A stretch of DNA of 64,000 bases, from positions 929,117 to 993,116 of the forward strand of contig JAHRYM010000001.1 in assembly GCA_020622085.1 (NCBI GenBank), in the 5' to 3' direction. Position 1 is the first letter of the stretch. Each line of letters starts with the position of its first letter. The position numbers and the translations under genes were made by a program. Of the stretch, positions 1 to 10,232 are shown one piece after another. The DNA comes from Paracoccaceae bacterium. Its GTDB lineage: Bacteria; Pseudomonadota; Alphaproteobacteria; Rhodobacterales; Rhodobacteraceae. The notes beneath the pieces were generated by a model, which saw only the letters and a list, made by a program, of their open reading frames with translations, searched no databases and was not told the DNA's origin.

Positions 1-18
1 CCTCGGCCGGGGCATGAC

Positions 19-1428
19 ATGACCCGGTTCACGTTTCGCCCGGTTGTGATCGCCGGTGGGCGCGATCGGTCTTTCTGGTTGCAGGATGCCGGTGCGCGCG
101 CGGCTTCACTGCCGCTGAGCGGCTCTGCCGATTGCGATGTGGCCATCATCGGTGGCGGCTATTGCGGGCTGTGGACGGCGCTGCGACTGAAGGAGCATGC
201 GCCCGATCTGCGGGTTATGGTGCTGGAGGCGGATATCTGCGGTGGCGGGGCTTCGGGCCGAAATGGCGGGCAGGTCCATAGCTGGTTTGCCGAAATCGAC
301 CAGTTGACCCGGCTGGTGGGCGAGACCGAGGCCTTGCGCCTGTGCCGCGCGACGGCGGATGCCATCGAGGAACTGGCGAGCTTGCAGGCCTCGGGCACGA
401 TCGACATGGATCTTCGGCTGGATGGCTGGCTCTGGACCGCCAGTTCCCGCGCCCAGGAAGGTGCCTGGGATCCGGCGGTTGCTGCCAATACGCGCCTCGG
501 TCAGGCGCCCCTGCGGCCCCTCGATCCCGAAACCATCCGGCGCCGGGGGGGGACCGACACATCCTATACCGGGGTCCAGGAGGCGCGGGCCGGCAGCCTG
601 CATCCGGCGAAACTGGCGCTTGGCCTGCGGTCGCTTGCGCTTGCGCGGGGAGTGGTGCTGCACGAGGGCACGCCGGTGACGACCATCGAAGCGGGCAGAC
701 CCTGTCGGCTGGAGACCCCTGCCGGGGCGGTGTCCGCGCGCAAGGTGGTGATCGCCACCAACGCATGGGCCACCGCCATCCCCGAATTGCGGCGCTACAT
801 CTACGTGGTCGACAGCCAGATCATCGCCACCGCCCCCGTGCCCGACCGCCTTGCCGCCCTTGGCTGGAGCGGGGGCGCCTCGGTCTGCGATGCGCAGGCG
901 CATGTTCTCTATTGGCAACGCCGGCCCGACGGACGCGTGATCCTTGGGCGCGGCAGCGGCAATGTGGCCTTCGCCGGCGCTTTCGGCGCGGCCTTCAATC
1001 GCCGGCCCGGCGCCACGGCCGACAATGTCCGCGAACTGCACCGCCTGTTCCCCAGCCTGGGGGATGTGGCCATCACCCATGACTGGACCGGGCCGATCGA
1101 CTGCGTTGCAGAGCATCTGCCGGTCTTTGGCCGGCTTTCCGGCCAGCCCGATATCCATTTCGGGGTCGGCTTCAATGGCACCGGTATCGCGCAGGCCCCG
1201 GTTGCCGGTCGCATCCTTGCCAGTCTGGTGCTGGGCCATGATGACGAATGGTCCCGCTCTGGTCTTGTGGGGCTGGGCCGCCGCACGACGCTGCCACCCG
1301 AACCGATCCGCTATCTGGGCGCGCGCCTCGTGCGCCACGCCATCCGACAGCGCAACGATGCCGAGATCCAGAACCGCCAACCGAATGCGCTGGTGCGGTG
1401 GCTTTCCGCACAAACCCCCGGCGGCTGA
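19..1428 (+). CDS. FAD-dependent oxidoreductase, DAO/PuuB-like
   Basis: The 469-residue protein has an FAD-binding Rossmann motif at residues 43-50 (IIGGGYCG), followed by the second conserved stretch ASGRNGG. It ends with the FNGTGIA glycine-rich segment of the D-amino-acid-oxidase superfamily. Family members oxidise amines or amino acids with FAD; PuuB acts on gamma-glutamylputrescine. The ATG overlaps the tail of an upstream gene outside the window, so it looks like an inner gene of an operon. The next gene, 26 bases on, is an ABC-transporter ATPase, so the substrate is probably the imported solute, perhaps a polyamine or amine. The exact substrate cannot be read from sequence. Confidence 0.85.
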   Translation: MTRFTFRPVVIAGGRDRSFWLQDAGARAASLPLSGSADCDVAIIGGGYCGLWTALRLKEHAPDLRVMVLEADICGGGASGRNGGQVHSWFAEIDQLTRLVGETEALRLCRATADAIEELASLQASGTIDMDLRLDGWLWTASSRAQEGAWDPAVAANTRLGQAPLRPLDPETIRRRGGTDTSYTGVQEARAGSLHPAKLALGLRSLALARGVVLHEGTPVTTIEAGRPCRLETPAGAVSARKVVIATNAWATAIPELRRYIYVVDSQIIATAPVPDRLAALGWSGGASVCDAQAHVLYWQRRPDGRVILGRGSGNVAFAGAFGAAFNRRPGATADNVRELHRLFPSLGDVAITHDWTGPIDCVAEHLPVFGRLSGQPDIHFGVGFNGTGIAQAPVAGRILASLVLGHDDEWSRSGLVGLGRRTTLPPEPIRYLGARLVRHAIRQRNDAEIQNRQPNALVRWLSAQTPGG

Positions 1429-1454
1429 GGGGCCCCCAACGAGATGAGAGAACC

Positions 1455-2567
<1,113 letters not shown>

Positions 2568-2605
2568 ACCGCCACTTCAGGGGGGTGTCGATTGACGCCT
2601 GTTGT

Positions 2606-3544
2606 CTAGGGCAGCACCCGCAGCCAGCCCCAGGCGGTGAACAGCGAAAGCCCCGTGGCGATCAGCACGGCCGAGGCCGTCACCCGCTGTCCGGCGCCGT
2701 AGAAATGCGCGAAAAGATAGGCGTTCACACCCGGCGCCATGGCGGCCGTCACCACCGCCGACCGCAGGCTGGCCGTGTCCAGATGATAAAATCCCGTGCC
2801 AAGCCACCAGGTCAGCATCGGGTGCAACCCAAGCGATCCCGCGCAGATCAGGGCGATGGCGCGGGCGTCGCCTTGGGGACGGTAACGCCAGAGCACGCCG
2901 CCCAGACCGAACAGCGCCACCGGGATCGCAGTGCTTGCGATCATCTCGGCCGCCTCCTGCACCGGCGCGGGCAGCGTCACACGGCCAAGGTTGAGCGCAA
3001 ACCCCGCGGCAATCCCGATCAGCAGCGGTTGGGTTGCGATGCCGCGCACCACCCGCGCGGCCATGCGCAGCGGATGCAAACCCTGTGCGCGGGCCAGCAC
3101 CACCTCCATCAGCGTGATGCCAAAGCCGAAAAGCAGGGGCGAATGCACCGAGATCAGGATATAGTTCGCCGTCAGCGCGCCCGAACCATAGGCGCGTTCG
3201 GTGATCGGCAGCCCAAGAAGCAGCGTATTGGAAAACAGCGCCGCAAAGCCGATCACCACCGCATCGGGCGCCGGCCGGCGCAGCCAGACCAACGCCCCGG
3301 CCGCCACCACCGCGAAGCTGGCAAAAGCGCCGACATAGAAGCTGATCAGCAGGTCAGGGGACCAGGCGGTGCCAAGGTCGATCCGGCTGATCGCCAGCAT
3401 CAGAAGACAGGGTGCGGCGATGGAATTGGCATAGCGCATGAGCCCGTCTATGCCCGGCGCCGCGATCACCCGCGACACGGCAGCAGCATAGCCTGCCCCG
3501 ATCAGCAGGAAGACCGGCAGGATCACATCGACAAGCGCCTGCAT
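2606..3544 (-). CDS. AEC-family transporter (auxin efflux carrier superfamily)
   Basis: This 312-residue, strongly hydrophobic protein has about ten membrane segments in two halves. It shows the N-terminal pattern of AEC permeases (DVILPVFLLIGAGY, then SRVI.APGIDGLMRYA). The bacterial members characterised export or import malate, malonate or other organic acids. It is transcribed leftward and lies 11 bases downstream of the MBL-fold gene, so it could be the last gene of the tmk-holB-tatD operon. It faces the ABC-transporter operon tail to tail. Substrate unknown. Confidence 0.85.
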   Translation of the reverse strand: MQALVDVILPVFLLIGAGYAAAVSRVIAAPGIDGLMRYANSIAAPCLLMLAISRIDLGTAWSPDLLISFYVGAFASFAVVAAGALVWLRRPAPDAVVIGFAALFSNTLLLGLPITERAYGSGALTANYILISVHSPLLFGFGITLMEVVLARAQGLHPLRMAARVVRGIATQPLLIGIAAGFALNLGRVTLPAPVQEAAEMIASTAIPVALFGLGGVLWRYRPQGDARAIALICAGSLGLHPMLTWWLGTGFYHLDTASLRSAVVTAAMAPGVNAYLFAHFYGAGQRVTASAVLIATGLSLFTAWGWLRVLP

Positions 3545-3555
3545 CCCCGGGGCGC

Positions 3556-4353
3556 TCAGGCGGGAAGCTCGATCACCATCCCGTCGAAGGCGGCGGAGAT
3601 GTTGGCGGGCGTTTCCGCCTCGATCGTCGCATGGTCAAGGTCGATGTGCATGTTGGTCAGGATGCCATGCCGTGGGGCGGCGCGTTCCAGCCAGTCCAGC
3701 GACAGCGCCAGATGGGCATGGGTCGGATGCGGCTCGCGCCTCAAGGCATCAAGGATCCAGACATCCAGCCCCTGAAGCTCGGCCCATGCCGCATCGGGAA
3801 TGGCGGAAACGTCCGGCAGATACGCCAGCCCGCCGATGCGAAAGCCCAAGGCTTCGATATCGCCATGATCGACGGTGAAGGGCGTGAGCGTGATCGTGCC
3901 GCCCTGGCCGTCGATCGAGAAGGAGCCACGGATCGCGTTCAGGTCGCAGATCGGCGGATAGGAGGATCCGGCAGGCTGCACGAAGGCATAGCCGAAGCGC
4001 GAGATCAGCGCGTCTTGGGTCGGACCGTCGGCCCAGACCTGCAGGCGGCGGCGGGCGTTGAAGACCAGTTGCCGCAGGTCGTCGATGCCATGCACATGGT
4101 CGGCGTGGGAATGGGTATAGGCCACCGCGTCGATATGGCCGATGCCGCTGCGCAGAAGCTGTTCGCGCATGTCGGGCGTGGTGTCGATCAGGACGCGGGT
4201 GATGCCTTCGCCTTCGATCCGTTCGACCAGCATCGAACAGCGGGTGCGGCGGTTCTTCGGGTTCAGGGGATCGCAGGCGCCCCAGTGGCCGCCGATGCGC
4301 GGCACCCCGCCCGAGGAGCCGCAGCCAAGGATGGTGAAGCGCAGCGTGGCCAT
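3556..4353 (-). CDS. MBL-fold metallohydrolase (PhnP-like)
   Basis: A 265-residue metallo-beta-lactamase-fold hydrolase. The metal ligands are visible as THSHADHVHGID near residue 80, with further His residues at FTVDHGD and the C-terminal NMHIDLDH. The N-terminal GCGSSGGVPRIGG is typical of the PhnP/phosphoribosyl cyclic phosphodiesterase branch. It starts one base after the TatD gene stops, which implies co-translation in the tmk-holB-tatD cluster. This neighbourhood is widely conserved in alphaproteobacteria, but the physiological substrate is not established. Confidence 0.87.
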   Translation of the reverse strand: MATLRFTILGCGSSGGVPRIGGHWGACDPLNPKNRRTRCSMLVERIEGEGITRVLIDTTPDMREQLLRSGIGHIDAVAYTHSHADHVHGIDDLRQLVFNARRRLQVWADGPTQDALISRFGYAFVQPAGSSYPPICDLNAIRGSFSIDGQGGTITLTPFTVDHGDIEALGFRIGGLAYLPDVSAIPDAAWAELQGLDVWILDALRREPHPTHAHLALSLDWLERAAPRHGILTNMHIDLDHATIEAETPANISAAFDGMVIELPA

Positions 4354-4354
4354 G

Positions 4355-5152
4355 TCAGCCCACCTTCGCCTTGGAAAACAGCCGTTCGAAATTTGCTTCC
4401 GTCGCCGCGGCGAAGTCGGGCAGCGTCAGGCCAAAGAGCTCGGCCCCCGTGCGGGCAGTGAAGGCGGTATAGGCAGGTTCATTGCGACGCCCGCGCCAGG
4501 GGGGCGGCGCCAGATAGGGACTGTCCGTTTCCAGCAGGATCCGGTCAAGCGGCGCGGCCGCAAAGATCGCGCGCAGATCGCCGCTTTTCGGAAAGGCTGC
4601 GATCCCCGACATCGACAGGTAAAAGCCAAGATCAAGCGCCGCGCGCGCCAGATCCGGCCCCGAGGAAAAGCAGTGCATGACGCAGCCATAGGGGGCGTTG
4701 CGGTATTCTTCTGCAAGGATCCGCGCGATGTCCTGATCCGCCGCGCGGGCGTGGATCACCAGCGGCAAGCCGCTTTGCTGCGCCGCCTCGATGTGGATGC
4801 GGAGCGAGGTCTTCTGCACCTCGGCGCTGTCGGCGCTGTAGTGGTAATCCAGCCCGGTTTCACCGATTGCCACGAACTTCGGATGCCGGGTCAGTGCCAG
4901 CAATTCGTCGACCGCCACCATCGGCTCTTCGGCGGCCGACATCGGGTGGGTGCCGGCGGCATAGAAGACCTGCGGATGGGCTTCGGCCAGGGCGCGCACG
5001 GCAGGCTCTTGGCGCATCCGGGTGCAGATCGTGACCATCCGGTGCACACCTGCCGCGCGGGCGCGGTCCAGCAGCGCGGGCAGTTCGCCGTCGAAATCGG
5101 GGAAATCAAGGTGACAATGGCTGTCGGTAATCAGGGGCGGCGTGTCGGTCAT
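4355..5152 (-). CDS. TatD-family metal-dependent hydrolase
   Basis: A 265-residue TIM-barrel amidohydrolase. Signature sequences are the N-terminal DSHCHLDF, the central GETGLDYHY and the C-terminal LLETDSPYLAP, which together supply the divalent-metal ligands. TatD proteins are 3'-5' DNA/RNA exonucleases acting on single strands, with a proposed role in oxidative-damage repair. It sits 25 bases downstream of holB and one base upstream of the MBL hydrolase in a leftward operon. Confidence 0.92.
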   Translation of the reverse strand: MTDTPPLITDSHCHLDFPDFDGELPALLDRARAAGVHRMVTICTRMRQEPAVRALAEAHPQVFYAAGTHPMSAAEEPMVAVDELLALTRHPKFVAIGETGLDYHYSADSAEVQKTSLRIHIEAAQQSGLPLVIHARAADQDIARILAEEYRNAPYGCVMHCFSSGPDLARAALDLGFYLSMSGIAAFPKSGDLRAIFAAAPLDRILLETDSPYLAPPPWRGRRNEPAYTAFTARTGAELFGLTLPDFAAATEANFERLFSKAKVG

Positions 5153-5177
5153 CGGTCGCGGCGCTTTCGCGGCCTCC

Positions 5178-6299
5178 TCAGCGGGCGGACAGCCGGTGCG
5201 CCGTCTCGTCGATCTTGAAGATCATATCAAGGATAAGCGCCGCCGGGTCAAGGTTGACGGCCTTGCCATGCCGTGCACGTGCGCCCTGGCTTTGGTGAAG
5301 ATCGGCCCAGCCGCGCGCCGCGCCCTGGTCGGCAGACAGCCGGGCAAACAGCGCGGATTCGCCGGGGGCCGCTTCGGGCAGGGGTGGGCCGTCAATGCCG
5401 CTGCGCGCCAGACGCGACAGGAACAGATCGAACAGCGCAAGCGCCAGATCGAACCGCGCCTCGGCCCCGCGCGCGCCCAGACTGCCGGCCAACGACAGGG
5501 CAGCGGGGCGGTCCAGCCGGGGCAGGGTGGAAAACAGCCGGACAATGGCGGCATAGTCCTGCAGGCCGTCAAGGTTGGTCAGCCGGATTGCCTCGCCCAC
5601 CGATCCGCCCGAAAGTGCGGCCAGCGCGGCGCCTTGGTCCTCGACCGCGATGCCCGCCTGTTCCAGCGCCGCTGTGATCGCCTGCGCCGGCAGGGGCGCA
5701 AGCCGCAACTCGCGGCAGCGCGATCGGATCGTCGGCAGAAGGGCCGACGGCTGGTGACTGACCAGAAGGATCGTCACCCCCGCAGGCGGCTCCTCCAAGA
5801 GCTTCAGCAGGGCGTTGGCCGCCTGGGGGTTCATCTCGTCGGCGCTGTCGACGATGGCCACCCGCGCCCCGCCATCGGCCGCCGACAGGGCAAAGAACGA
5901 CTTCATCCGCCGCACCTCATCCACCGTGATGACGGTTTTCAGGCGCTTCCTTTCCTCGTCCCAGCCACGCCGCAGCACGAAAAGCCGTGGCTCGGATCCG
6001 GCATGGACACGCCTTGCGACGGGATGATCGGGGGCGATATCAAGGCTGTGCGGCGTCTCGGCTGCGCCGAAAAGGCCGCCCTCTACGGGCGCGGCAAGCA
6101 CGAAGGTGGCGATCCGCCATGCAAGCGTTGCCTTCCCCACGCCGCGCGGCCCGGTCAGCAGCCAGCCGTGATGCATTCGGCCGGTGGCATGGGCGGCCAG
6201 AAAGTCGCGCTCGGCGGCCTCCTGCCCGAAAATCTGGCGGGTGTCGCGCGGATGGGGCGCGCCTTCGATCCGGTCAGGTTCGGGCAGGTCGTCGCTCAT
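5178..6299 (-). CDS. holB: DNA polymerase III subunit delta'
   Basis: A 373-residue AAA+ clamp-loader subunit. The P-loop reads TGPRGVGKAT near residue 50, with Ala in place of the usual Ser/Thr after Lys. The sensor-1 segment (VSHQPSALLPTIRSRC) is clear. It works with delta and gamma/tau to load the beta clamp at the replisome. Its start overlaps the last codons of tmk by four bases (ATGA), the usual tmk-holB arrangement. Confidence 0.93.
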   Translation of the reverse strand: MSDDLPEPDRIEGAPHPRDTRQIFGQEAAERDFLAAHATGRMHHGWLLTGPRGVGKATLAWRIATFVLAAPVEGGLFGAAETPHSLDIAPDHPVARRVHAGSEPRLFVLRRGWDEERKRLKTVITVDEVRRMKSFFALSAADGGARVAIVDSADEMNPQAANALLKLLEEPPAGVTILLVSHQPSALLPTIRSRCRELRLAPLPAQAITAALEQAGIAVEDQGAALAALSGGSVGEAIRLTNLDGLQDYAAIVRLFSTLPRLDRPAALSLAGSLGARGAEARFDLALALFDLFLSRLARSGIDGPPLPEAAPGESALFARLSADQGAARGWADLHQSQGARARHGKAVNLDPAALILDMIFKIDETAHRLSAR

Positions 6300-6907
6300 C
6301 GCAGGGCGGCCCGCGCCAGCGCGGCGACCTCGGCCTCGATGCTGTCGGCGTCGCGGTTGCCGTCGATCACCCGGATCCGCGCCGGCGCCGACCGCGCCAG
6401 ATCAAGGAAGCCCGCCCGCATCCGTTCCTGCATCGCAAGGCCCATGTCCTCGAAGCGTTCCTCATGGCCCTGACGGCCCCGGGCGCGCGAAAGCCCCAAC
6501 CCGGGGTCGATGTCGATAAGGAAGGTCAGGTCGGGCTCAACCCCGATCATCAGGTCATGCAGGCGGTCCACCGTTTCGCGCAGCCCGGCGCCGCGCAACC
6601 CCTGATAGATGCGGGTGCTGTCCACGAAACGGTCGGAAATCACGATCATTTCGGAGGCAAGTGCCGGAACGATCAGGCGCTCCATGTGATCGCGGCGCGC
6701 GGCGGTGAACAACAGGATCTCGGTCTCGGGCGACCAGCGGTCGGGGTCACCTTCCAGCACCAGCCGGCGGATTTCCTCGGCGCCGGGGCTGCCGCCGGGT
6801 TCGCGCGTCAGCACGACATCATGCCCCGCCGCGCGCAAGGTCTCTGCCAGCCGCCGCGCCTGCGTGGATTTGCCGGACCCGTCGATGCCCTCGAAGGTCA
6901 GGAACAT
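6296..6907 (-). CDS. tmk: Thymidylate kinase
   Basis: The 203-residue enzyme phosphorylates dTMP to dTDP. The P-loop FEGIDGSGKST is at residues 4-14. The DR(Y/F) motif appears as ISDRFVDST near residue 100, followed by the lid-region segment RARGRQGHEERFE. Length is normal for the family. It is the first gene of the overlapping tmk-holB pair and starts 3 bases after the dacC stop codon, so all may form one leftward transcript. Confidence 0.95.
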   Translation of the reverse strand: MFLTFEGIDGSGKSTQARRLAETLRAAGHDVVLTREPGGSPGAEEIRRLVLEGDPDRWSPETEILLFTAARRDHMERLIVPALASEMIVISDRFVDSTRIYQGLRGAGLRETVDRLHDLMIGVEPDLTFLIDIDPGLGLSRARGRQGHEERFEDMGLAMQERMRAGFLDLARSAPARIRVIDGNRDADSIEAEVAALARAALR

Positions 6908-6910
6908 GGA

Positions 6911-8068
6911 TCAGCTTTGCAGTTCGGCCAGGGCGCGGGTGAACAGGATCCGCGCAGTGGTGGTGATTCGAGTGCGGAACCCGCCCTTCGCCACGTCCTG
7001 CTCAGCCAGAAGCGGCACTGTGGCGGGCTTGGTTCCGGGGATCTCGATGTGAAGCTCGGCGATCTTCTGCCCGGCCTTGATCGGCGCGGTGATCGGGCCG
7101 GTATAGACGATTTCACCCTTGATGTTTTCGCGCGCAAGAGACGGCAGCAAGAGCGTCACGTCATGGTCGACAACCAGGCCGACCGTCGGGGACGCCCCCA
7201 TGAAGACCGGTGCCTCGGCCAGCTTGCTGCCCTTGGTTGCGACGGTCTTCTGGGAAAACTCGCGGAAGGCCCAGTTGACGACGCGCTCGGCCTCTTCGGC
7301 GCGGACCTTGTCGCTTTCCAGCCCCGAGATCACGAAGACGATCCGACGGCCGTTCTGGACGGCCGATCCGACCAGCCCATAGCCCGCCTCGCTGGTATGG
7401 CCGGTCTTGAGCCCGTCGGCGCCGATCCCGAGCTTGAGAAGCGGGTTGCGGTTGAAGCGGTTGTCGGGCGAGCGGCCATCGTAGGGAAATTCGGTCAGCG
7501 CGAAATAGCCGTAATATTCGGGGAAGTCGCGGATCAGCCGGACGGCGAGGATGCCCAGATCATGCATCGACATGACCTGGCCCGGGTCGGGCCAGCCGTT
7601 CGAGTTGGTGAAGTTCGAATCCGTCATGCCCAGCGCATGCGCCCGCTCGGTCATCTTGCGGGCGAAGTCGGCCTCGGTTCCGGCGAGGCCCTCTGCCACC
7701 ACCACCGAAGCATCATTGCCTGACAGCACGACGATGCCCTTGATCAGTTCCTCGACCGTGGGGCGGTCGGTTTCATTGAGGAACATGGTCGAGCCTTCCA
7801 TGGACTTCGCATGGGTCGACACCGAAAACTGTTCATCAAGCGTTACCCGGCCATCCTTCAGGGCCTCGAACAGCATGTTGACCGTCATCAGCTTCGACAT
7901 CGACGCCGGCGGCAGCTTGTCATGCGCGTTCTTTTCCAGAAGCACGGTATCGGTCGTCATGTCATAGACCCAGGCGGCCTTGGCCCGGGTCTCGAATGCC
8001 CGCGCGGGCAGGGCGGCGACCAATGCGAGGAACGCGGCGGCAAGAAGGCGCGTCAGTCGGATTGCCAT
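6911..8068 (-). CDS. D-alanyl-D-alanine carboxypeptidase (DacC/DacF, PBP5 family)
   Basis: This 385-residue periplasmic enzyme trims the terminal D-Ala from peptidoglycan pentapeptides. It has a cleavable signal peptide (about residues 1-24, ending ALPARA). The penicillin-binding motifs are SMSK (SxxK), SGND (SxN) and LKTGHT (KTG). A C-terminal beta-rich domain follows. The start was placed at the ATG directly before the signal peptide; the open frame upstream lacks coding character. It lies between the SPOR lipoprotein gene and tmk, an arrangement familiar from Rhodobacteraceae. Confidence 0.92.
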   Translation of the reverse strand: MAIRLTRLLAAAFLALVAALPARAFETRAKAAWVYDMTTDTVLLEKNAHDKLPPASMSKLMTVNMLFEALKDGRVTLDEQFSVSTHAKSMEGSTMFLNETDRPTVEELIKGIVVLSGNDASVVVAEGLAGTEADFARKMTERAHALGMTDSNFTNSNGWPDPGQVMSMHDLGILAVRLIRDFPEYYGYFALTEFPYDGRSPDNRFNRNPLLKLGIGADGLKTGHTSEAGYGLVGSAVQNGRRIVFVISGLESDKVRAEEAERVVNWAFREFSQKTVATKGSKLAEAPVFMGASPTVGLVVDHDVTLLLPSLARENIKGEIVYTGPITAPIKAGQKIAELHIEIPGTKPATVPLLAEQDVAKGGFRTRITTTARILFTRALAELQS

Positions 8069-8087
8069 GGGTGTCGGTCCCCTTTTC

Positions 8088-9281
8088 CTATTTCGATACT
8101 GCGTAGGCGTCGGGATAGCCAAGTCCCTTGACCTTGGCGACCAGCGCCCCGCGCGCGGTTTCTGTCGAGGCCGGGCCGACGATGACCCGCCAGAAGGATT
8201 TGCCGCTGCTCTGCTCGGTCTTGACGGTCGCGGCCATCCCTGCATCGCGCATCTGGGTCGCGGCCTTCTGGGCATTGGCCTCGACGCTGAAGATGCCGAC
8301 CTGCAGATAGGGTTTCGCCATGCCGGACGCCGGCGTTGCCGGTGTGGGCGTGGCTACCGCAGGTTTGGCGCCGGCGCCCCTGGTTCCGGTGTTGCCGGCA
8401 TCGATCGCCGCCGCCGTGATCGTGCCCGGCGCGATGCTGGCGGCAACCGCGGGTTCGGGCAGCGCGGCCGGCGGGGTGGCTGCCTGCTTGCTGCGCTTGC
8501 CAAAGGGCCACCAGCCCTTCTTCTGCGCCTTGGCGCCTGTTTCGGGCAGAACGGGCACCTCGGCCCCGGCGGCAAGTGCCGTCGCACCGCCCGCAGGCGT
8601 CCGGGCACTGCCGGCGGGCACCTGCGCCCCACCAGCAAGCGCCGCCGATGCGGTTGCCGTTCCCGGCTTGCCTGTGCCTTCGGGGGCCTTGGGAGCACCC
8701 TTGGCGGCCGCCACCGCAGCGCTGGCAAGCGCGGCGGTCCCTGCGGGAGTGGCACCGCCTGCCGTTTTTGTCCCCTCGTCGTTCACCTTGTCACCGATCA
8801 CCGGATTGGCCGGATCGGCCGGCACACCGCCATTGGGAAGCTCCTCACGCTTCAGCGCGACGACGTTCAGCACCTGCGGCTGGCCGGCCAGCATGCCAAG
8901 CGCCTCGGCGGCATCCGACGATACCTGGATCGTGGGGCCGGGGTTTTCGAACTCGCGGCGGAACAGGGCCCCCACGACGAACTTGCCGTTCGCGGGGTTG
9001 CGGATCATCACCCGTTCGGGTTCCTTGACCTTGGAATGGGCCACCCAGATGCCGCCCAGCGATGGCCGCCCGTCCCAAAGGCCCTTGTCGGACACCTGAA
9101 ACACACCGGGCGCCTCGACATCGCGCTCGACCAGCCTGACGTTGCCGGACAGCCCGCCGGCTTCGGTCGCGGATGTGCCGGGGCCGTCCTTGACCTTGCC
9201 GGAGGTGGCCATCTCGCAGCCGGTCATGGCCAGCGACGCACAAAGCAGCAAGCCGATCTGGCCAAATCCGGGGTTCGTCAT
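8088..9281 (-). CDS. SPOR-domain lipoprotein
   Basis: This 397-residue envelope protein has a lipoprotein signal with lipobox near residue 21 (LAMTGC). A long Ala/Pro/Gly-rich low-complexity linker follows. The C-terminal SPOR domain covers about the last 75 residues (YLQVGIFSVEANAQKAA...). SPOR domains bind denuded septal glycan, so a role in cell-wall remodelling or division is likely, which fits the adjacent carboxypeptidase. The start was chosen at the Met that gives the lipoprotein signal, since upstream sequence is Arg-rich noise. It ends 20 bases before dacC begins. Confidence 0.85.
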   Translation of the reverse strand: MTNPGFGQIGLLLCASLAMTGCEMATSGKVKDGPGTSATEAGGLSGNVRLVERDVEAPGVFQVSDKGLWDGRPSLGGIWVAHSKVKEPERVMIRNPANGKFVVGALFRREFENPGPTIQVSSDAAEALGMLAGQPQVLNVVALKREELPNGGVPADPANPVIGDKVNDEGTKTAGGATPAGTAALASAAVAAAKGAPKAPEGTGKPGTATASAALAGGAQVPAGSARTPAGGATALAAGAEVPVLPETGAKAQKKGWWPFGKRSKQAATPPAALPEPAVAASIAPGTITAAAIDAGNTGTRGAGAKPAVATPTPATPASGMAKPYLQVGIFSVEANAQKAATQMRDAGMAATVKTEQSSGKSFWRVIVGPASTETARGALVAKVKGLGYPDAYAVSK

Positions 9282-9591
9282 TCCTGTCCTCCATGCCCGG
9301 CCAGGCCGTGCGCTGCCCAATGCGGAAACCCCGGTCCGCTCCCCGCGCCGGTCGCGCATGTCGGGGAACACATCGGGGGCCGCCCTTGCCTCTTCGTCGC
9401 GCTATCTTGCGCCTGTGCACACCTTAGCCCGTGATCCCCGGCATGAAAAGCCGCCGTCTCTGGCGCAGCCCCGGCGCGCGGCGACTTTTCGCGCGGTGGC
9501 GCTTTCAGAATCAGGTGAACCGCGCTACCACCCTGTGCGCCGCACCACTCCGTTGGCGCGACCGTCAGGTTGCGGTTCATCGGTGCATCGC
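9282..9591. other. Intergenic stretch between lipoprotein gene and tRNA-Ser
   Basis: About 310 bases with no convincing gene on either strand: open frames exist but are Arg/Pro-rich shadows. It must hold the promoter for the leftward lipoprotein/dacC/tmk block and the promoter of the tRNA-Ser gene. No clear -35/-10 pair or terminator was recognised. Confidence 0.5.
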
Positions 9592-9679
9592 GGAAGGGTG
9601 GCAGAGTGGTCGATTGCTCCGGTCTTGAAAACCGGCGATGCGCAAGCATCCGTGGGTTCGAATCCCACCCCTTCCGCCA
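9592..9679 (+). tRNA. tRNA-Ser(TGA)
   Basis: The acceptor strands GGAAGGG and CCCTTCC pair at the two ends. The anticodon stem CCGGT/ACCGG encloses a seven-base loop whose bases 9626-9628 read TGA. The long variable arm typical of serine tRNAs and the T-loop GTTCGAATC are present. The CCA tail is encoded at 9677-9679. Length is 88 bases including CCA. Confidence 0.97.
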
Positions 9680-9924
9680 TAATGCATTGAAAATGCTGAA
9701 TTGTTTTAAGGTGTCTGTGGCGCGCGCGCCGTCAAGCCCTTCAACTATCCTGCGCTTGGACGCTATGCGGCGCGACGGACGGAAGCCCGGCGCCTTGTAG
9801 TGATCCTGGTGCAGTTTGGCTTGCCTCGCAGGCAGCGGAAAGCCTGGGGCCGGGCGGGGGATTCATGTCGGGTTCGGTAGAGTGGCCGCGTATGACAGTC
9901 CTAACCACAGCACCGGCAGTCTTG

Positions 9925-10188
9925 TCACTCGCAGTCCAATCGAGGCTTCTCGAAGCCCACGATGGTCCATTGCTTGCCTTGGCCCTTGGCGTAAGGGGTA
10001 TGGAAGCAAACCGTGGTTCCCATGTAACCGCCAGTTGTTATCGCATTGCCCGTGACCATGTTCCCGTATCCGTAGCCCGTGTAGTTGGTCGTAGTCGGCA
10101 TGACCACGGCGTTCTCCATTCGCCATTGGAATGCGCGGCGGCCATCTGGCATGTCATAGGCGTCAACGGGCGGTCCATATTGTGCCAT
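9925..10188 (-). pseudogene. N-terminally truncated conserved envelope lipoprotein
   Basis: The 87 readable residues contain YGPPVDAYDMPDG then RRAFQWRM, a Thr/Tyr/Gly-rich middle, and a C-terminal half ending in a Cys-containing tail. I recognise this as the body of a small Rhodobacterales lipoprotein of unknown function, normally preceded by a lipoprotein signal peptide and a short conserved helix. In-frame sequence upstream of the ATG still reads GRNLPQV, which matches that helix. The frame then runs into a stop next to the arsC start, and no signal peptide exists. The gene therefore looks beheaded. Expression from the internal ATG cannot be excluded. The family identification is from memory. 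Confidence 0.55.
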
Positions 10189-10232
10189 GACTTGGGGCAG
10201 ATTCCGACCAGCCCCGCCCGAAAAGAGAGCGC